Below are positions 51,257 through 61,200 of a DNA stretch of 64,000 nucleotides, piece after piece. The stretch spans positions 186,800,187 through 186,864,186 of the forward strand of contig NC_135713.1 of assembly GCF_964656455.1 (NCBI RefSeq), in the 5' to 3' direction. The position numbers and the translations under genes are program-made. This DNA is from Halichoerus grypus. Lineage: Eukaryota > Chordata > Mammalia > Carnivora > Phocidae. The stretch's first letter is position 1. The number at the start of each line of letters is the position of its first letter. Under the pieces are notes generated by a model. The model saw only the letters and a list, made by a program, of their open reading frames with translations. It was not told the origin of the DNA and did no database searches.

Positions 51257-54200
51257 AATAAATAAAATCTTAAAAAAAAAAACAACTATGACAGTTTTTC
51301 TTAGAATAAAAAATAGGAGTAAATTTTCATGACCTTGTGTGAGGCAAAGCCTTCTTAGAAATGACACCAAAAGTGCAAGCAAACAAAGAAAATACATAAA
51401 TTGTACTTTATCAAAATTAAAAACCTGAGCTTCAAAAGATACCATGAAGAAAGTGTAAATGATAATCCAAAGAATGGGAGAAAATACTTGCAAATCATAT
51501 ATCTGATAAGGGACTTGTACCTAAAATATATAAAGAACTCTTGGGCGGCTGGGTGGCTCAGATGGTTAAGCGTCTGCCTTGGGCTCAGGTCATGATCCCA
51601 GGGTCCTGGAATCGAGTCCTGCATCAGGCTCCCCACTCAGCGGGGAGCCTGCTTCTCCCTCTGCCTCTCTCTCTCTGTCTCTTATGAATAAATAAATAAA
51701 ATCTTAAAAAAAAAAAAAAGAACTCTCATAATTCAAGGGGTACCTGGGTGGCTCAGTCTGTTAAGTGTCTGCCTTCAGCTCAGGTTATGTCTCAGGGTCC
51801 CGGGATCAAGCTCCCTGTCTCCCTGCTCAGCAAGGAGTCTGCTTCTCCCTCTCCTTCTCCTTCTCTTTCTCCCTGTGCCCTCCACCCCCCCATCTCATGC
51901 TCACACGCTCTCTCTCTCTCTCTCCCTCTCAAAAAAAAAGAACTCTTATAACTCAATAATGAAAAGACAACCCAATTAAAAATGGACAAAAATGTTTTTA
52001 AAAAATGGACAAAGATCTTAACAGACATTTCTCTGATGAAAATATATAAATGGCCCAGGTGCCTGGGTGGCTCAGTCAGTTGAGCATCTGCCTTCAGCTC
52101 AGGTCATGATCCCAGAGTGCTGGGATTGAGCCCCATGTCCGGCTCCCTATTCAGCAGGAAGCCTGCTTCTCCTTCTCCCTCTGCCCTTCCTCCTGCTTAT
52201 GCTCTCGCTCTCTCTGTCAAATAAATAAACAAATAAAATCTTAAAAAGAAGAAAATATATAAATAGCCAATAGGCACATGAAAAGATACTCAACACCATT
52301 AGCTATCAAGGAAACACAAATCATAATCACAATGACGTAACACTTCGCACCCACCACGGTGGCTATGATAAAAAAGACAGATAATTGCAAGTGTTGACAA
52401 GGATGTGGAAAAATTGGAACCCCCCCACACCCTGCTGGTGAAATGTACAATGGTGTAGTCACTCTGAAGAGCAGTCTAGCAGGTTCCTATGTGGTTAAAT
52501 ATAGTTACCGCCAACTGCTCCTAATCCTTGTGATCACCTGAGTGAGGCTTCACGCATACCTGGTTCCTAAAATGGCCAATAGGTCATCAAGCCAGGTCTG
52601 CCTCCTCTGGTCTCCACGCCCCTCTCCAAGGCAATCTTCTCTACCTCCAAACTGTATTTCATCCACTAAAATACTGGTGTTCTCTCTTTACTAGTTTTCC
52701 CCTGACAGATCTAAAGTCTTCTTCTTTTTTTTTAAGTTTTATTTGTTTAGGGCACCTGGGTGGCTCAGTTGGTTAAGCGACTGCCTTCGGCTCAGGTCAT
52801 GATCCTGGAGTCCCTGGATCGAGTCCCGCATCGGGCTCCCTGCTCGGCAGGGAGCCTGCTTCTCCCTCTGACCCTCCCCCCTCTCGTGTGCTCTCTCTCT
52901 CTCATTCTCTCTGTCTCAAATAAATAAATAAAATCTTAAAAAAAAAAAAAAAAAAGTTTTATTTGTTTAAGTACGCTCTACACCCAACGTGGGACTCAAA
53001 CTCACGACCCCGAGATCAAGAGTCACATGCTCCACCGACTGAGCCAGCCGGGTGCCCCAGATCCAAAGTCTTCTGTCTTTTTTCCCTGCAGTCTCTCTCC
53101 ACAAAGTCCATGGGCTGCATCTCTTGTCCCCGAGAGGAGCTCCTGTGACAACACCAAGCTCAAAAACCTCTCTTTTTCCAACTGGAAGTAAATCAACCAC
53201 CTCAGGAGAGAGTCACTGACTGCTGCTCTCCATAAAGGCATATCCACCCACCATCAGCTATAGACTATCATGCCCTAAATGCCTAAAGGGGTGAGAAACT
53301 AAAGATTCAAAGAAATGTGATCTCTGAAGCCTCACATCGCCAAAACTGGCACAAGTGGGCTTCTGAAGGAAGGCAACCTCCCAGAAAGGCTAGCAATCCA
53401 CCAAGAACTATGTGGTCCTGCCCCCCTAGAGAACTGCAAGATTTTATACCACTCTTCTTCTGGGGACATGCCTCCATTTCCCAGATGGGGGATCCTAAAG
53501 TACCAGACCTTAGCGCAGGCCCCGATGAAGCAGGAACCCTTGGGGCCAACTGAGCTGCGCCGCTTGCCCTGTCCAGGGACTGCTGCCAATGCCTGTCTCC
53601 TGAGGCACCTGCTCATTACGCCCAGAACCCTGGGTCTTGCTTAACGTCAACGCCTTTCCAGCTAGCCCTCAAACTCTTCTTCAAGTTGGCAAAGAAAGAG
53701 GGTGACTGCCTAGTCCAAGAAAGTAAGACTCACAGATGCCTATCCATCTACCATGCATAGGCCCACATCTGGGCAGACTCACCGCCCGCCTACCAGAACA
53801 CCCAACATCACACACACTCCCGGGAGCTGGCACGCACAGGCACACACACCTGAGCGTGCATTCAGGTTCTCTAACAAGACCATCATCCCCACTTATCCTG
53901 GCCCTTGGCTGAGAAACGGACTAAGGAACGGGAGGCACAGAAAGCGAGACCTGCCATTCGAGACCACCACTGAATAACACGGCCCGTGGTGCCCGACAAT
54001 GAGCTGCATCTTCTGCTGTGGCCATGGGTGAGCTAATCCTCCAGCTGGGCCTCCATGTCTTTGTGTATAAAATAAGGGACCCCAGGTAGTTAGCAGCAAT
54101 ATTCCAAGTAGGAGCTCTAAGAACCTCCACCAATGCTCTATATAGACAGGATGCTTTCTAGTGAGAAGCAGGCTGTAGGACAAAATCAAGGACTGACTTC

Positions 54201-55879
54201 CAGGCAGGGACACAAGGTCCACATTTTGATGACCCAGTTTCCCTTGCAATGTTGTCAGATGACCCCTGAGGCAGCAGGAAGCAGGAGAAACAAAGTCTGC
54301 TGGACTACAGGCCCCAAGCAGCTTCCAGGGGTCTGGGCATTAAACCAGCACTACTCCCTACCCTGGCCAGGACCGTCACCTGAGGGAGGTTACTGAAAAC
54401 AGTAACCTGCCCAAGACCAAAACACCAACAAAGACCTCACCATACTCATGCACTTTTCTGTATCAGATGTAAAGATCCAGAACCCTGGCTCAGACTATGG
54501 TTCATCAATCTCCAGCCAAAGGTTCCTCTACCAAAGCAAAGCAAAAAGTCTTGCTGGCCCCAGGCCCCGTTGTCATCATTTGATCTTGTGGGCAATTTCA
54601 AGTGCTCTGAAAAGTAAGGGTGCCTAAAGAACTGAAATGCACAGGAAACCCAAGCCAACAGTTTCATCTTCCTCATTCCAAACTTGTAGTTGGTGAAGTT
54701 GGGTGTTTCAGGTCCTTTTACTTCCTCTGCTCATTCCTGGTGTAGGGACTCACAGTGCAAATGGTCAGAAGGCAAGGAGCAAGTGGTTGGAAAAGAAAAA
54801 AGACCCTAAACAAACAGGGCGCAACCAAAGTCCTCCAGCTCAAGCATGAATCCTGGGCTCCAACTTCCTGATAGGACAATCTCAAAGCACCCCAAGTGTT
54901 CAGGGGACTGCCCTCTCATCCTAACCACCCACCACTATCACACCCTTCATGATGGTACAACAGAAAGCCCAATAAAAGAGAAGTCAACGTCTTTGACATG
55001 AACACCATAGGAGAATGCAGGAAGACACATTATTTCTACTACGAATAGTCTTCCTTATAACCAGGCCTCACCTTCTCTCAAATGGTTACATTCTCTCTTC
55101 TCCCTAACCCAGGAAGACCCTGGTAAAGTGTCTGTGGTTCAAGGAAGCCTGTGCTTCTCCAGTTGATACATCTTGTTCAAGGAGAAAAAAAGGAAACCCA
55201 GGGAGAATTTCCATAGTCAGGGGTGAGGAGGTCTGGAGGATGGGAAACTTTAAGCAGTCGCACCAACCAAATAAACAGAAATAGAGGAATATTCAGGCAG
55301 GCCAATGCCACTTGCCCTGTCAACTGGACAGGGAGCTGGCAGCCGGTTGAAGGAACAAGGGGGGAAACACATGCAACAAACAGGGTGAGGGGATGAAAGC
55401 GATTCCGCTGCACCCAGGCCTTCCCCCTGCCCTCCAGGGACTGCCCGAAGCGAGCAAGCCAGACACTGGAAGCTGGAGGGGCTGGAGGGGAGGGAGGGGG
55501 CGACGGCATACCACCGTCGGAGACACCAGGCCTCGCGTGGCGCGCGGGGAGTGCACACCCGGCCGGGACTGCGTGCAAGGGTGGGGTGGGCGTGCAAGTG
55601 GCTTGGCGAGGGGCTGCGGGCGTCCCCGGCAGGGCCCGCGGGGCGAGGGCCGGGCCTGCGGGGGGGCGTGGGAGCGCACGGGGCGGCGCTCGGAGGGGCG
55701 CGCGCGGGGGAGCTGGTTACCGTGTGGTTCACCCCCCACATCAGGACGCTGAGGATCGGCTCGCTGGCCCGGAATAGCTTCACTTTCTGGCACACGAAAT
55801 GCTTCTTCTTGGTCTTGGTCTTGCTGGCGCTGAGCGGCGCCACCGCCACCGCCGTGGTGCTGGTGCAGTTGGACGACAT
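34715..55879 (-). CDS. PIP4K2B: PIP4K2B, phosphatidylinositol-5-phosphate 4-kinase type II beta
   Basis: Ten coding exons: 55879-55721, 46791-46694, 43885-43789, 41436-41284, 40434-40288, 39362-39324, 38842-38729, 36058-35800, 35376-35273 and 34795-34715. They sum to 416 aa, as in human from memory, all GT-AG. The enzyme phosphorylates PI5P at the 4-position to PI(4,5)P2 and acts in cytosol and nucleus as a dimer. Landmarks in my numbering are ATP-site Lys150 (RFVIK), the TRNVF segment 201-205 linked to GTP sensing, catalytic Asp278 in [11 protein letters not shown], and metal-binding Asp369 in the IID motif. The acidic insert (about 289-312, rich in Glu/Asp) matches the beta-isoform nuclear-targeting helix region. 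The C-terminus is NILT. The start has MSSN and lies in a CpG island. CWC25 lies upstream on the same strand; PSMB3 converges downstream. Confidence 0.97.
36605..36639. repeat. (GT)n microsatellite
   Basis: About 17 uninterrupted GT units in PIP4K2B intron 7. Long pure dinucleotide runs of this kind are usually polymorphic. Confidence 0.9.
37500..38215 (+). mobile_element. Old LTR retroelement fragment (MaLR/ERVL-like), interrupted by a SINE
   Basis: Phrases such as ggtcaatttttggtgcccgg, aatgtgggtgggcctcatcc, aatcagttgaaggcttgcac and ctattggttctgtttct are typical of old mammalian MaLR-class LTRs. The minus CAN-SINE at 37761-37962 splits it. Family assignment is from memory and tentative; no retroviral reading frame is present. 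Confidence 0.5.
37761..37962 (-). mobile_element. CAN-SINE, minus orientation (PIP4K2B intron 7)
   Basis: Full copy from poly(T) to gactgggccacccagacacccc. Flanked by gaacattagtttctt (left) and gaacatcagtttctt (right). It interrupts the LTR fragment. Confidence 0.92.
38219..38420 (-). mobile_element. CAN-SINE, minus orientation (PIP4K2B intron 7)
   Basis: Poly(T), aaagatcttatttatctgtt, body, ending gactgagccagccaggagccc. More diverged than its neighbour at 38459. Confidence 0.88.
38459..38657 (+). mobile_element. CAN-SINE, plus orientation, about 70 bp upstream of PIP4K2B exon 7 acceptor side
   Basis: Near-consensus copy with exact 13-base target duplications aaagaggctcctg (38446-38458 and 38658-38670). 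On the transcript (minus) strand it is antisense and begins about 70 bases past the exon 7 donor (38729/38728). Confidence 0.93.
41730..41830 (+). repeat. MIR-like fragment
   Basis: aacctgaccttgggtgagcc, atttcacttctccactcctg and aatttcctgacctggaacac resemble the plus MIR core. Lies in PIP4K2B intron 3; divergent. Confidence 0.45.
43980..44095. repeat. MER5-type MITE fragment
   Basis: cctgaatgatctgcggcgct and aacaaacactcctggtgatg follow the hAT-Charlie MER5-like pattern. In PIP4K2B intron 2, near the exon 3 acceptor. Confidence 0.4.
45187..45327 (+). mobile_element. Short CAN-SINE, plus orientation (PIP4K2B intron 2)
   Basis: Head gggcgcctgggtggctcagt, an internally shortened body of the older type (gatctcagaggtcgtaagtc, ccccacgctggactccacac), then a poly(A) of about 15. 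Target duplications gtgacttttggaa at 45173-45185 and 45328-45340. Confidence 0.92.
45345..45860 (+). mobile_element. Old LTR-type retroelement fragment, family not assigned
   Basis: Contains a run I associate with old mammalian LTRs: cacctggacaggtcgttcct, gagttgtatcctttataata (with an internal AATAAA), tctgtgagccgctctagcaa, gggggagggtcgtgggaatg and acaggtgacgacctagactt. No protein-coding remnant is seen. The subfamily needs RepeatMasker. Confidence 0.5.
46900..47320 (+). repeat. LINE-2 3'-end fragment
   Basis: aattccagctcaaaaagcac, ctactccatgaagctttcca, cacagtgcttggcccca and atatttgtcaaatgtagcaa follow the order of the L2 3' consensus. Old and diverged; at the start of PIP4K2B intron 1, about 110 bases upstream of exon 2. 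Confidence 0.55.
48230..48460 (+). repeat. Old L1-like 3' end
   Basis: tgattctggggtgacagaag, tgttctatgtattgtttggg, gtgataattacatgacc and gaaactcatcaaactggaca resemble the 3' region of old L1M/HAL1 elements. Confidence 0.5.
49690..49850 (+). repeat. Old MIR/L2-class fragment
   Basis: attgagggccttactgttat, agtgccagagctggggatgc and tttgatgagtgctatggagt match a widely dispersed old mammalian repeat; exact family uncertain. Confidence 0.4.
49946..50132 (+). mobile_element. CAN-SINE, plus orientation (PIP4K2B intron 1)
   Basis: Near-consensus body (gcggtggctcagtcattaag, ggatcgagtcccgcatcggg) with a tail aaataagatctttaaataaa. Head slightly eroded. Confidence 0.9.
51080..51282 (+). mobile_element. 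CAN-SINE inside the L1 fragment (1 of 4)
   Basis: Head ggggacacctgggtgggtca, body, (TC)n at about 51225-51252 and A-tail. Flanks are aaaactgtaagagttt-like and aacaactatgacagttttt. Confidence 0.88.
51542..51720 (+). mobile_element. CAN-SINE inside the L1 fragment (2 of 4)
   Basis: tgggcggctgggtggctcag to aaataaataaaatcttaaaa plus A-run. Flanked by aagaactct on both sides. Confidence 0.9.
51737..51939 (+). mobile_element. CAN-SINE inside the L1 fragment (3 of 4)
   Basis: Head ggggtacctgggtggctcag to an A-tail. Flanks aactctcataattcaa and aactcttataactcaa are the target duplication. It inserted only ~17 bases from copy 2, next to that copy's own right-hand duplication. Confidence 0.9.
52056..52249 (+). 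mobile_element. CAN-SINE inside the L1 fragment (4 of 4)
   Basis: Head caggtgcctgggtggctcag to aaataaaatcttaaaaagaa. Target duplication gaaaatatataaatggcc / gaaaatatataaatagcc. Confidence 0.92.
52724..53058 (-). mobile_element. Older minus-strand SINE split by a younger plus-strand SINE
   Basis: Outer element: T-rich tail and aagttttatttgttta at 52724-52749, continuing at 52970 with gtacgctctacacccaacgt and ending gagccagccgggtgcccc. Its own flanks agatctaaagtcttct (near 52708) and agatccaaagtcttct (53059) are a second, older target duplication. Confidence 0.88.
52750..52954 (+). mobile_element. CAN-SINE (plus) nested in the older SINE
   Basis: Head ggcacctgggtggctcagtt to a poly(A) of about 17. 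Exact target duplications agttttatttgttta at 52735-52749 and 52955-52969. Confidence 0.93.
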
Positions 55880-56300
55880 GCCCGGGGCGACGGCGGCGGC
55901 GGCGGCGGCGAAAGGGGGGGCGGCCGAGACGGCGCACAAGCCAGCGGCCCCAGGCCTCCCCGGGACCGATCCCCACCCCCGCTCCCTCACCGCGCCATGG
56001 TCGCGCCCGTCCCGTTACCTCCCCACCCCGCCCCGGTGGTTCCGTCCGCCCCACGCCCCGCCCCCCCACGCCCCGCCCCGCCCCGCCCCGCCCCGCTCCA
56101 GGGAGCCGGCCGGCTCGCTCCGCACCCCTCCGTCACTAAGCGCTCTTCTCCCCGCCCGGGTGGTAGCGCCCGTCCCGGGGAGGCAGCGGCTGCCCCGCAC
56201 GCCCCTCCTCCCCGGGCCTGACAGGAACCGGGTTGGCCTTGGGACGCCTCAGAGCCCCGCACCGGAACGGAGAGGGGAGGAGGGCTGGGGGTAGGGCTCG
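55550..56300 (-). promoter_or_regulatory. PIP4K2B: PIP4K2B CpG-island promoter and 5'UTR
   Basis: Very CpG-dense, TATA-less. The presumed 5'UTR lies upstream (higher coordinates) of the ATG at 55879 and contains a CGG/CCG repeat of about six units (55891-55910). Tandem CCCCG units (about 56062-56096) form a cluster of GC boxes on the plus strand, likely Sp-factor sites. The start site is probably in 55900-56100 but is not directly visible. Confidence 0.6.
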
Positions 56301-56940
56301 CCGTCTACCGCGGGAGGGTCCCCCTGTCTGGGCCCCCCCCCGCCAATCCAGGGTTTGGCTCTTTCCCTCAACCTGATGTGCCAAGATGGCGGCGGCGCCC
56401 AGTCTCCGGAGGGGAGGAGGGGCGGGAATGCGAGGAGGGTGGGACGTACCATCCCACCCCGGGGGAGAGAGGAGGAACCCAGCAAAGGGAAAAGGAAGTC
56501 CTGCCGGGAAAACCAAGGAACGCCCCCTCGCTCCACCCAAGCGTGGATCTTCCCACTCCCCTGGGCCTGGAGTGCGCTCCACCCGCGGGTCACGCCCCTT
56601 TTCCCCGGGGCCAATGAGAGCAGCGGGCCGGGAGCACTGGGTTTTATGAATGGGTCCCGCACCCACCCACCGGCCGCTTGGCCTCCTCCCTCCAAAGGGT
56701 CGAGTTTAGAGACCGGCGGCACCTTTAGACATCTATCCTACAGCAGAGAATTCTAATCGTCCTATTCTCTGGCTCACTTCATGACATCTTTGAGTAAACT
56801 GCCCACGCTTTGTTATATAATTCCTCTCGGACGAAGGATCTCCAAACATTTGACACAAATTACGGGTCAGTATTGTTCTGTATGGGAATTTGTAAATTCG
56901 GTACTCAGCGCATGGTTGCTCTTTAAACAGTTACAAAAAT
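56301..56940. other. Spacer between PIP4K2B promoter and CWC25 3' end
   Basis: GC-rich to about 56720, then AT-rich. A perfect YY1-type motif AAGATGGCGGC in plus orientation lies at 56383-56393. This motif often sits just downstream of a start site, so it hints at divergent plus-strand transcription. No protein-coding exon recognised. Confidence 0.45.
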
Positions 56941-58249
56941 AAATGTAGCCTTTATTACCAAGTAATAAAATAAAAGACATAATTAGCATAGAGAAGCAGG
57001 ATGAGGTGATTAAATGAGTAACAAGTGTGTGTTATTTTCTTTCTGGGGAAAGACTGGGTTTTAAGTATTATAGTGCCTGGCATCATAAATGCACAAAAAT
57101 ATAAATCCAAATTCGTTTTAAGCAGAATTAGGGATTAGCAGAACAAGGAACTAGCCCGGCTAATGTGTGGGTCAAGAGGGCCTAAGGAGTTCATGGGTCA
57201 AATGAGGGCTTCTGGTAAAAGAACAGAAAAGGGAAAAGAGTAAAGGAAAGAGACTGGTCCCAAGTCTTTGGGGTTTTTAATACCTGACTAAAAAATAGTA
57301 GCAAACTCCTGAAAATCTACAATTGTAATAAGATTACTACATGATTAAAAGGAAGCCATGAAATAAAACAGCTTCCATTTTATTTTCTTTTAAGAGCCAG
57401 GGTGGGAGCACACTAGTAATTTGGTCCTGACTCCTAAAATCATCTGACTTCACCGCTGCACTGCCCACAGGGGAGCCTGTAAGCAGTGTAAAAGGACAGA
57501 TACCCTGGATCCTATCTACAAACCCAGGCTCCTCCTAAACTAGCCGGATTCAGAGGGGAAAAAAAGCTGACCTGCCTTACTGTATTACTCAGTAACATAG
57601 AGTACAGTCACTTACCAAACAAGATGTTCTCACAAAGCTAACTCTTTAAAAAGCATGTAAAAATTATACATTTATACACATACACACTATACTTTTACAG
57701 TTCAAAAGATAGTCAACAGCTCATCTAGTGCTTTTCTGGATTGTTTCCCCTTCCAGATTCTTTGTCACCCCCTTGGCTCTGCCCTAAGCTGACATCATTC
57801 TGTCACATTATCTACTAAATCAAGTAGATGTTCATTTACCCTACTAAGCACAATCTATCTGGGTGACTCGAGAGAGAGGTTTCTGCAAGGTCCGGTCTAC
57901 AATGAGGCACACTGTTCTCACAGCCGGGAAGAAAGTGGCATAGTAAGTATCATGACCGCAGGAAACAGCCTTCCAGAGCAGGATGAGTGCTCACACCTAG
58001 CGTGTCCAGTGCCCACTCACTAAAACCTACAAGGCACTCAGCAAAAGTTACTGAGGGTCCCATAAAGTGCGCCACACTGGTTCCCCAAGGAAGTAAGCTG
58101 TCTCAGGAATCGCTGGAGGAGAGTCACTCTGAACAGCGGTGCTCTGACAACTGTACAAGAAGTCACTTGAACTCTTATAAAGAGAATGTTTAAGGGATCA
58201 GCAGCCTCCCTGGAAAATTCAGGAAAACCAGCACGAGAGGGGATGGCTT
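56935..58249 (-). other. CWC25: Presumed CWC25 3'UTR
   Basis: AT-rich sequence after the CWC25 stop with no recognisable repeat or exon. The 3' limit is inferred from the AATAAA at 56956-56951. Confidence 0.4.
56951..56956 (-). terminator. CWC25: Candidate CWC25 poly(A) signal AATAAA
   Basis: TTTATT on the plus strand, about 1.29 kb after the CWC25 stop. Other TTTATT-like sites occur nearer (about 57380), so the 3' end used is uncertain. Confidence 0.4.
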
Positions 58250-61200
58250 TCATCTTTTCATAAAGTTCTTCTCCAGAGCTACTGAGGTTCTCTGTAGAGA
58301 GTAGATGTTCCGTTTCACCCTATCCTCCAGGGAGGAGGTAGATGCGCTCTCCAGCTTCATGCGGCTAGGAAGAGAAGACGGGAGAATAACGTGAGTAACA
58401 AATATTTGTCAACTGGTCAACTATCTGGCAGAAATAGAAGAAACAGGTTGCCAGCCATAAAGCAGATGCAGAAACCCAAGCTCTTTTAAGCCCATGCAGG
58501 TAACCTTGGAGTGGACTCCATCTGGAACTCAATTTGTTAAAACAACTTCCATCAAGGAAAAGTTATCTGTTTTGGAAACCAAGTAAAGCCTCATTGGAAA
58601 AAGGCCTCCTGAGCCATGAATTCTTATTTAAATGGAAGGCAAGGAGATTCAGTGAAAATACCAATTCACTCCTCCTTCCTTCAAATAAAAAATATCCCAC
58701 TGTCTAGCTAGATGCTGGGAGTAGTAACAAAGGTGGCTTGGAGGCTGACCTCCCTGTTCTTGCTGCAGACACAGAAACACCAGGAACACAATGAATGAAT
58801 CAGCTACCCAGCTGCCTCCTTGGGACCACAGCCATGAAAGCCCTTAGGCAGCAAGATGCACTCACTGGATAAACTTCCCATCCCGGGCACCCAGCTTCTC
58901 CAGCCTCTGTTCCCGTTCGTCATCCTTAGCGTGCCTTTTGAGGATATTCAGCCTCTCTTCCTCCCGCCACTTGGCATTTTCCATCATCTCTTGACGTTTT
59001 CGCTCTAGTTCCTCTGATGAGAGCTTTCTGTTGAACACAAAACCCATCCTATCAGGTCTACTTCTCTCCCAGCAAAAAAAACCAAACAGGGAGAACAGGG
59101 AGAACAGAAATCAGGTAGGATCCCCCACCCTGCTCTCTCTATGGAAATGCTCAACCCAAGGCCACACTCAGCATGAGTTTCCTTCCTTCCTAATATCTTG
59201 GGCAGGTGGCTTCATCCAAATTTCAAAGACTTGTAGTGACAGATTCCATATCTCTCTCAGTAATCTCTGGAGTGATTCATTATTCTAAACATTAAATACA
59301 AAATATTCCAATTGTTTGCTCAATGACTTATTGAAGAACACAGGACTAAGTTAGCCATGTGACTGCTGACACCTACCATCTACCCACTGGAAATGCTTAG
59401 AAATTCATGGACATAGCCCAGGAGTACACCGCTTTAGGAATAAGCTAGAAGCCAGATGCCTGAAGAATTCAAGTCAATTCAACTTAATCTCAGAGAGTAA
59501 TAGGTAGGTCTTCTTCCCTGGCACTCACTGCAAATGAAGTCAGACCAAGAAGAGGTGATGAACCAGGTCAATCACTATTTAACAATGTCAGAAATCCAAA
59601 TCCATTGCTTCTCAAATGGGTGTGATAAGCCCATTTAAAAGATCCCCCTTTAAGAGGAAAAATAATTCGTGGAGTCCCATTAGGGAGTGGAATTCAATTT
59701 TGAGACAGAAATTTAAAACACTAAAACTTGACATTTAGTTGTCTATAGTGAAATGACAATGCTCCGTTTCAAAAAACCCACTAAATAAAATATATAAAAC
59801 CACAAAGAGAATAGGAGAGGAGATGACATTGGATAAGAGATGTCTAAAAATTGTTGGAAGATCGAAGTGGATGAAGGGGTGGTAACTCCTTTTTACAGAT
59901 TAGAGAAAACTCAATCCCTTTAAGTGCCCAATACTAATCAGAAGCAAAATCCAGGAAAGGCTCAGAGACTGCAGGCACCAAGTAGAGGATGGTGGTAAAG
60001 CTCAGTCTTTAAGTCTGTATGAGGAGGGGCGCCTGAGTGGTTCAGTCGTTGGGCGTCTGCCTACGGCTCAGGTCATGATCCCAGAGTCCTGGGATCGAGC
60101 CCCGCATTGGGCTCCCTGCTCTACAGGAAGCCTGTTTCTCCCTCTCCCACTCCTCCTGCTTGTCTTCCCTCTCTTGCTATGTCTCTGTCAAATAAATAAA
60201 TAAAATCTTTAAAAAAAAAAAAAAAGTCTGTATGAGGAGCAATTAAGACACCCTGGGTCCTCATGCCTAACTTGGGGAAGCCAGTGATTGTTCTCCCAAA
60301 CATCGACAGGAGACCCTCCAGAAGGGAGACCCTTCTAGGAGTTTCTGAAGAACTAAGCTAGACAGGAAATCAGAAGTTGCAGGCTAATCAGGCACAGCAA
60401 AGGAAGCTGGCAGGGCCACCAGGGGTGGAAATAATTCCTCCCAAAATGCCAGCAGCCAGAGTTAGAGCCATTGGTCACGCAGCCTGAGGGCTTTTTCCTT
60501 CTATAGAAAAAAAAAATTTTTAAGATTTATTTATTTATTTGAGAGAGAATGCAAGCAGGGGGAGGGAAGAAGGAGAGGGAGAGAATCTCCAACAGGCCCT
60601 CCACTGAGTGTGAAGCCCAACACAGGGCTCAATCCCATGACCCCATGATCATGACCTGAGTGGAAACCAAGAGTCAGGCGCTCAACCGACTGAGCCACTC
60701 AGGCACCCTCTTCTACAGAAATTTAATGGTTCCTGGGGGCCTGGGTGGCTCAGTCGGTTAAGCGTCTGCCTTCGGCTCAGGTCATGATCTCAGGGTCCCG
60801 GGATCGAGTCCCGCAGCGGGCTCCCTGCACGGCGGGGAGCCTGCTTCTCCCTCTCCCTCTGCTGCTCCCCCTGCTTGTGCTCTCTCTCTGTGTCAAATAA
60901 ATAAATAAATTTTTTTTTAAAAAGAAGAAATATAATGGTTCCTGACAAGAAAACCAAAGATACTGATATAAAAGTGTCCCCAGCTAAAAACTAGTTCAAA
61001 CCCAATCTCCCACCAGTAGATAAGTCCTGCCCATACACAATACAGTGATCTCAGCTTTAATTCCTTACTCTTACATATGAATAGACAGTGAAATATCAAA
61101 CATTTCAGGAAAGCCTCTCACATGAAAGAGACCAAAGGAAAAGGGAACAGACGAAGATGAAGCACAAAACTTATTAAAAGTTTACAATTAAAAATTTCAC

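Larger units (their letters stand above)
50985..52515 (+). mobile_element. L1 ORF2-tail fragment (plus), broken by four CAN-SINEs
   Basis: Decayed 3' part of LINE-1 ORF2 in the plus orientation. Pieces: 50985-51079 (cttacaccatacacaaaaat), 51283-51541 (gccttcttagaaatgacacc), 51940-52055 and 52250-52515 (ctcaacaccattagctatca, ggatgtggaaaaattggaac). The order is collinear with L1, so the SINEs entered later. It contains stops and gaps and is not functional. Confidence 0.75.
46792..55720 (-). other. PIP4K2B: PIP4K2B intron 1 (8.9 kb)
   Basis: No coding exon recognised. Contents: L2 (about 46900-47320), an old L1-like 3' end (about 48230-48460), an L2/MIR-class fragment (about 49690-49850), CAN-SINEs, an L1 ORF2 tail with SINE insertions (50985-52515), a nested SINE pair (52724-53058), and about 2.6 kb (53060-55600) with no recognisable repeat or gene apart from the start of the CpG island. 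Confidence 0.6.

Noticed and set aside
51137..51636. Open frames in the L1 fragment (about 60-118 codons)
   Set aside because: Mostly antisense or mixed SINE/L1 frames; the L1 remnant is broken by stops and insertions.
55250..56294. Long overlapping open frames on both strands around PIP4K2B exon 1
   Set aside because: Frames around the true exon 1 in very GC-rich DNA; only the 53-codon MSSN... segment matches PIP4K2B.
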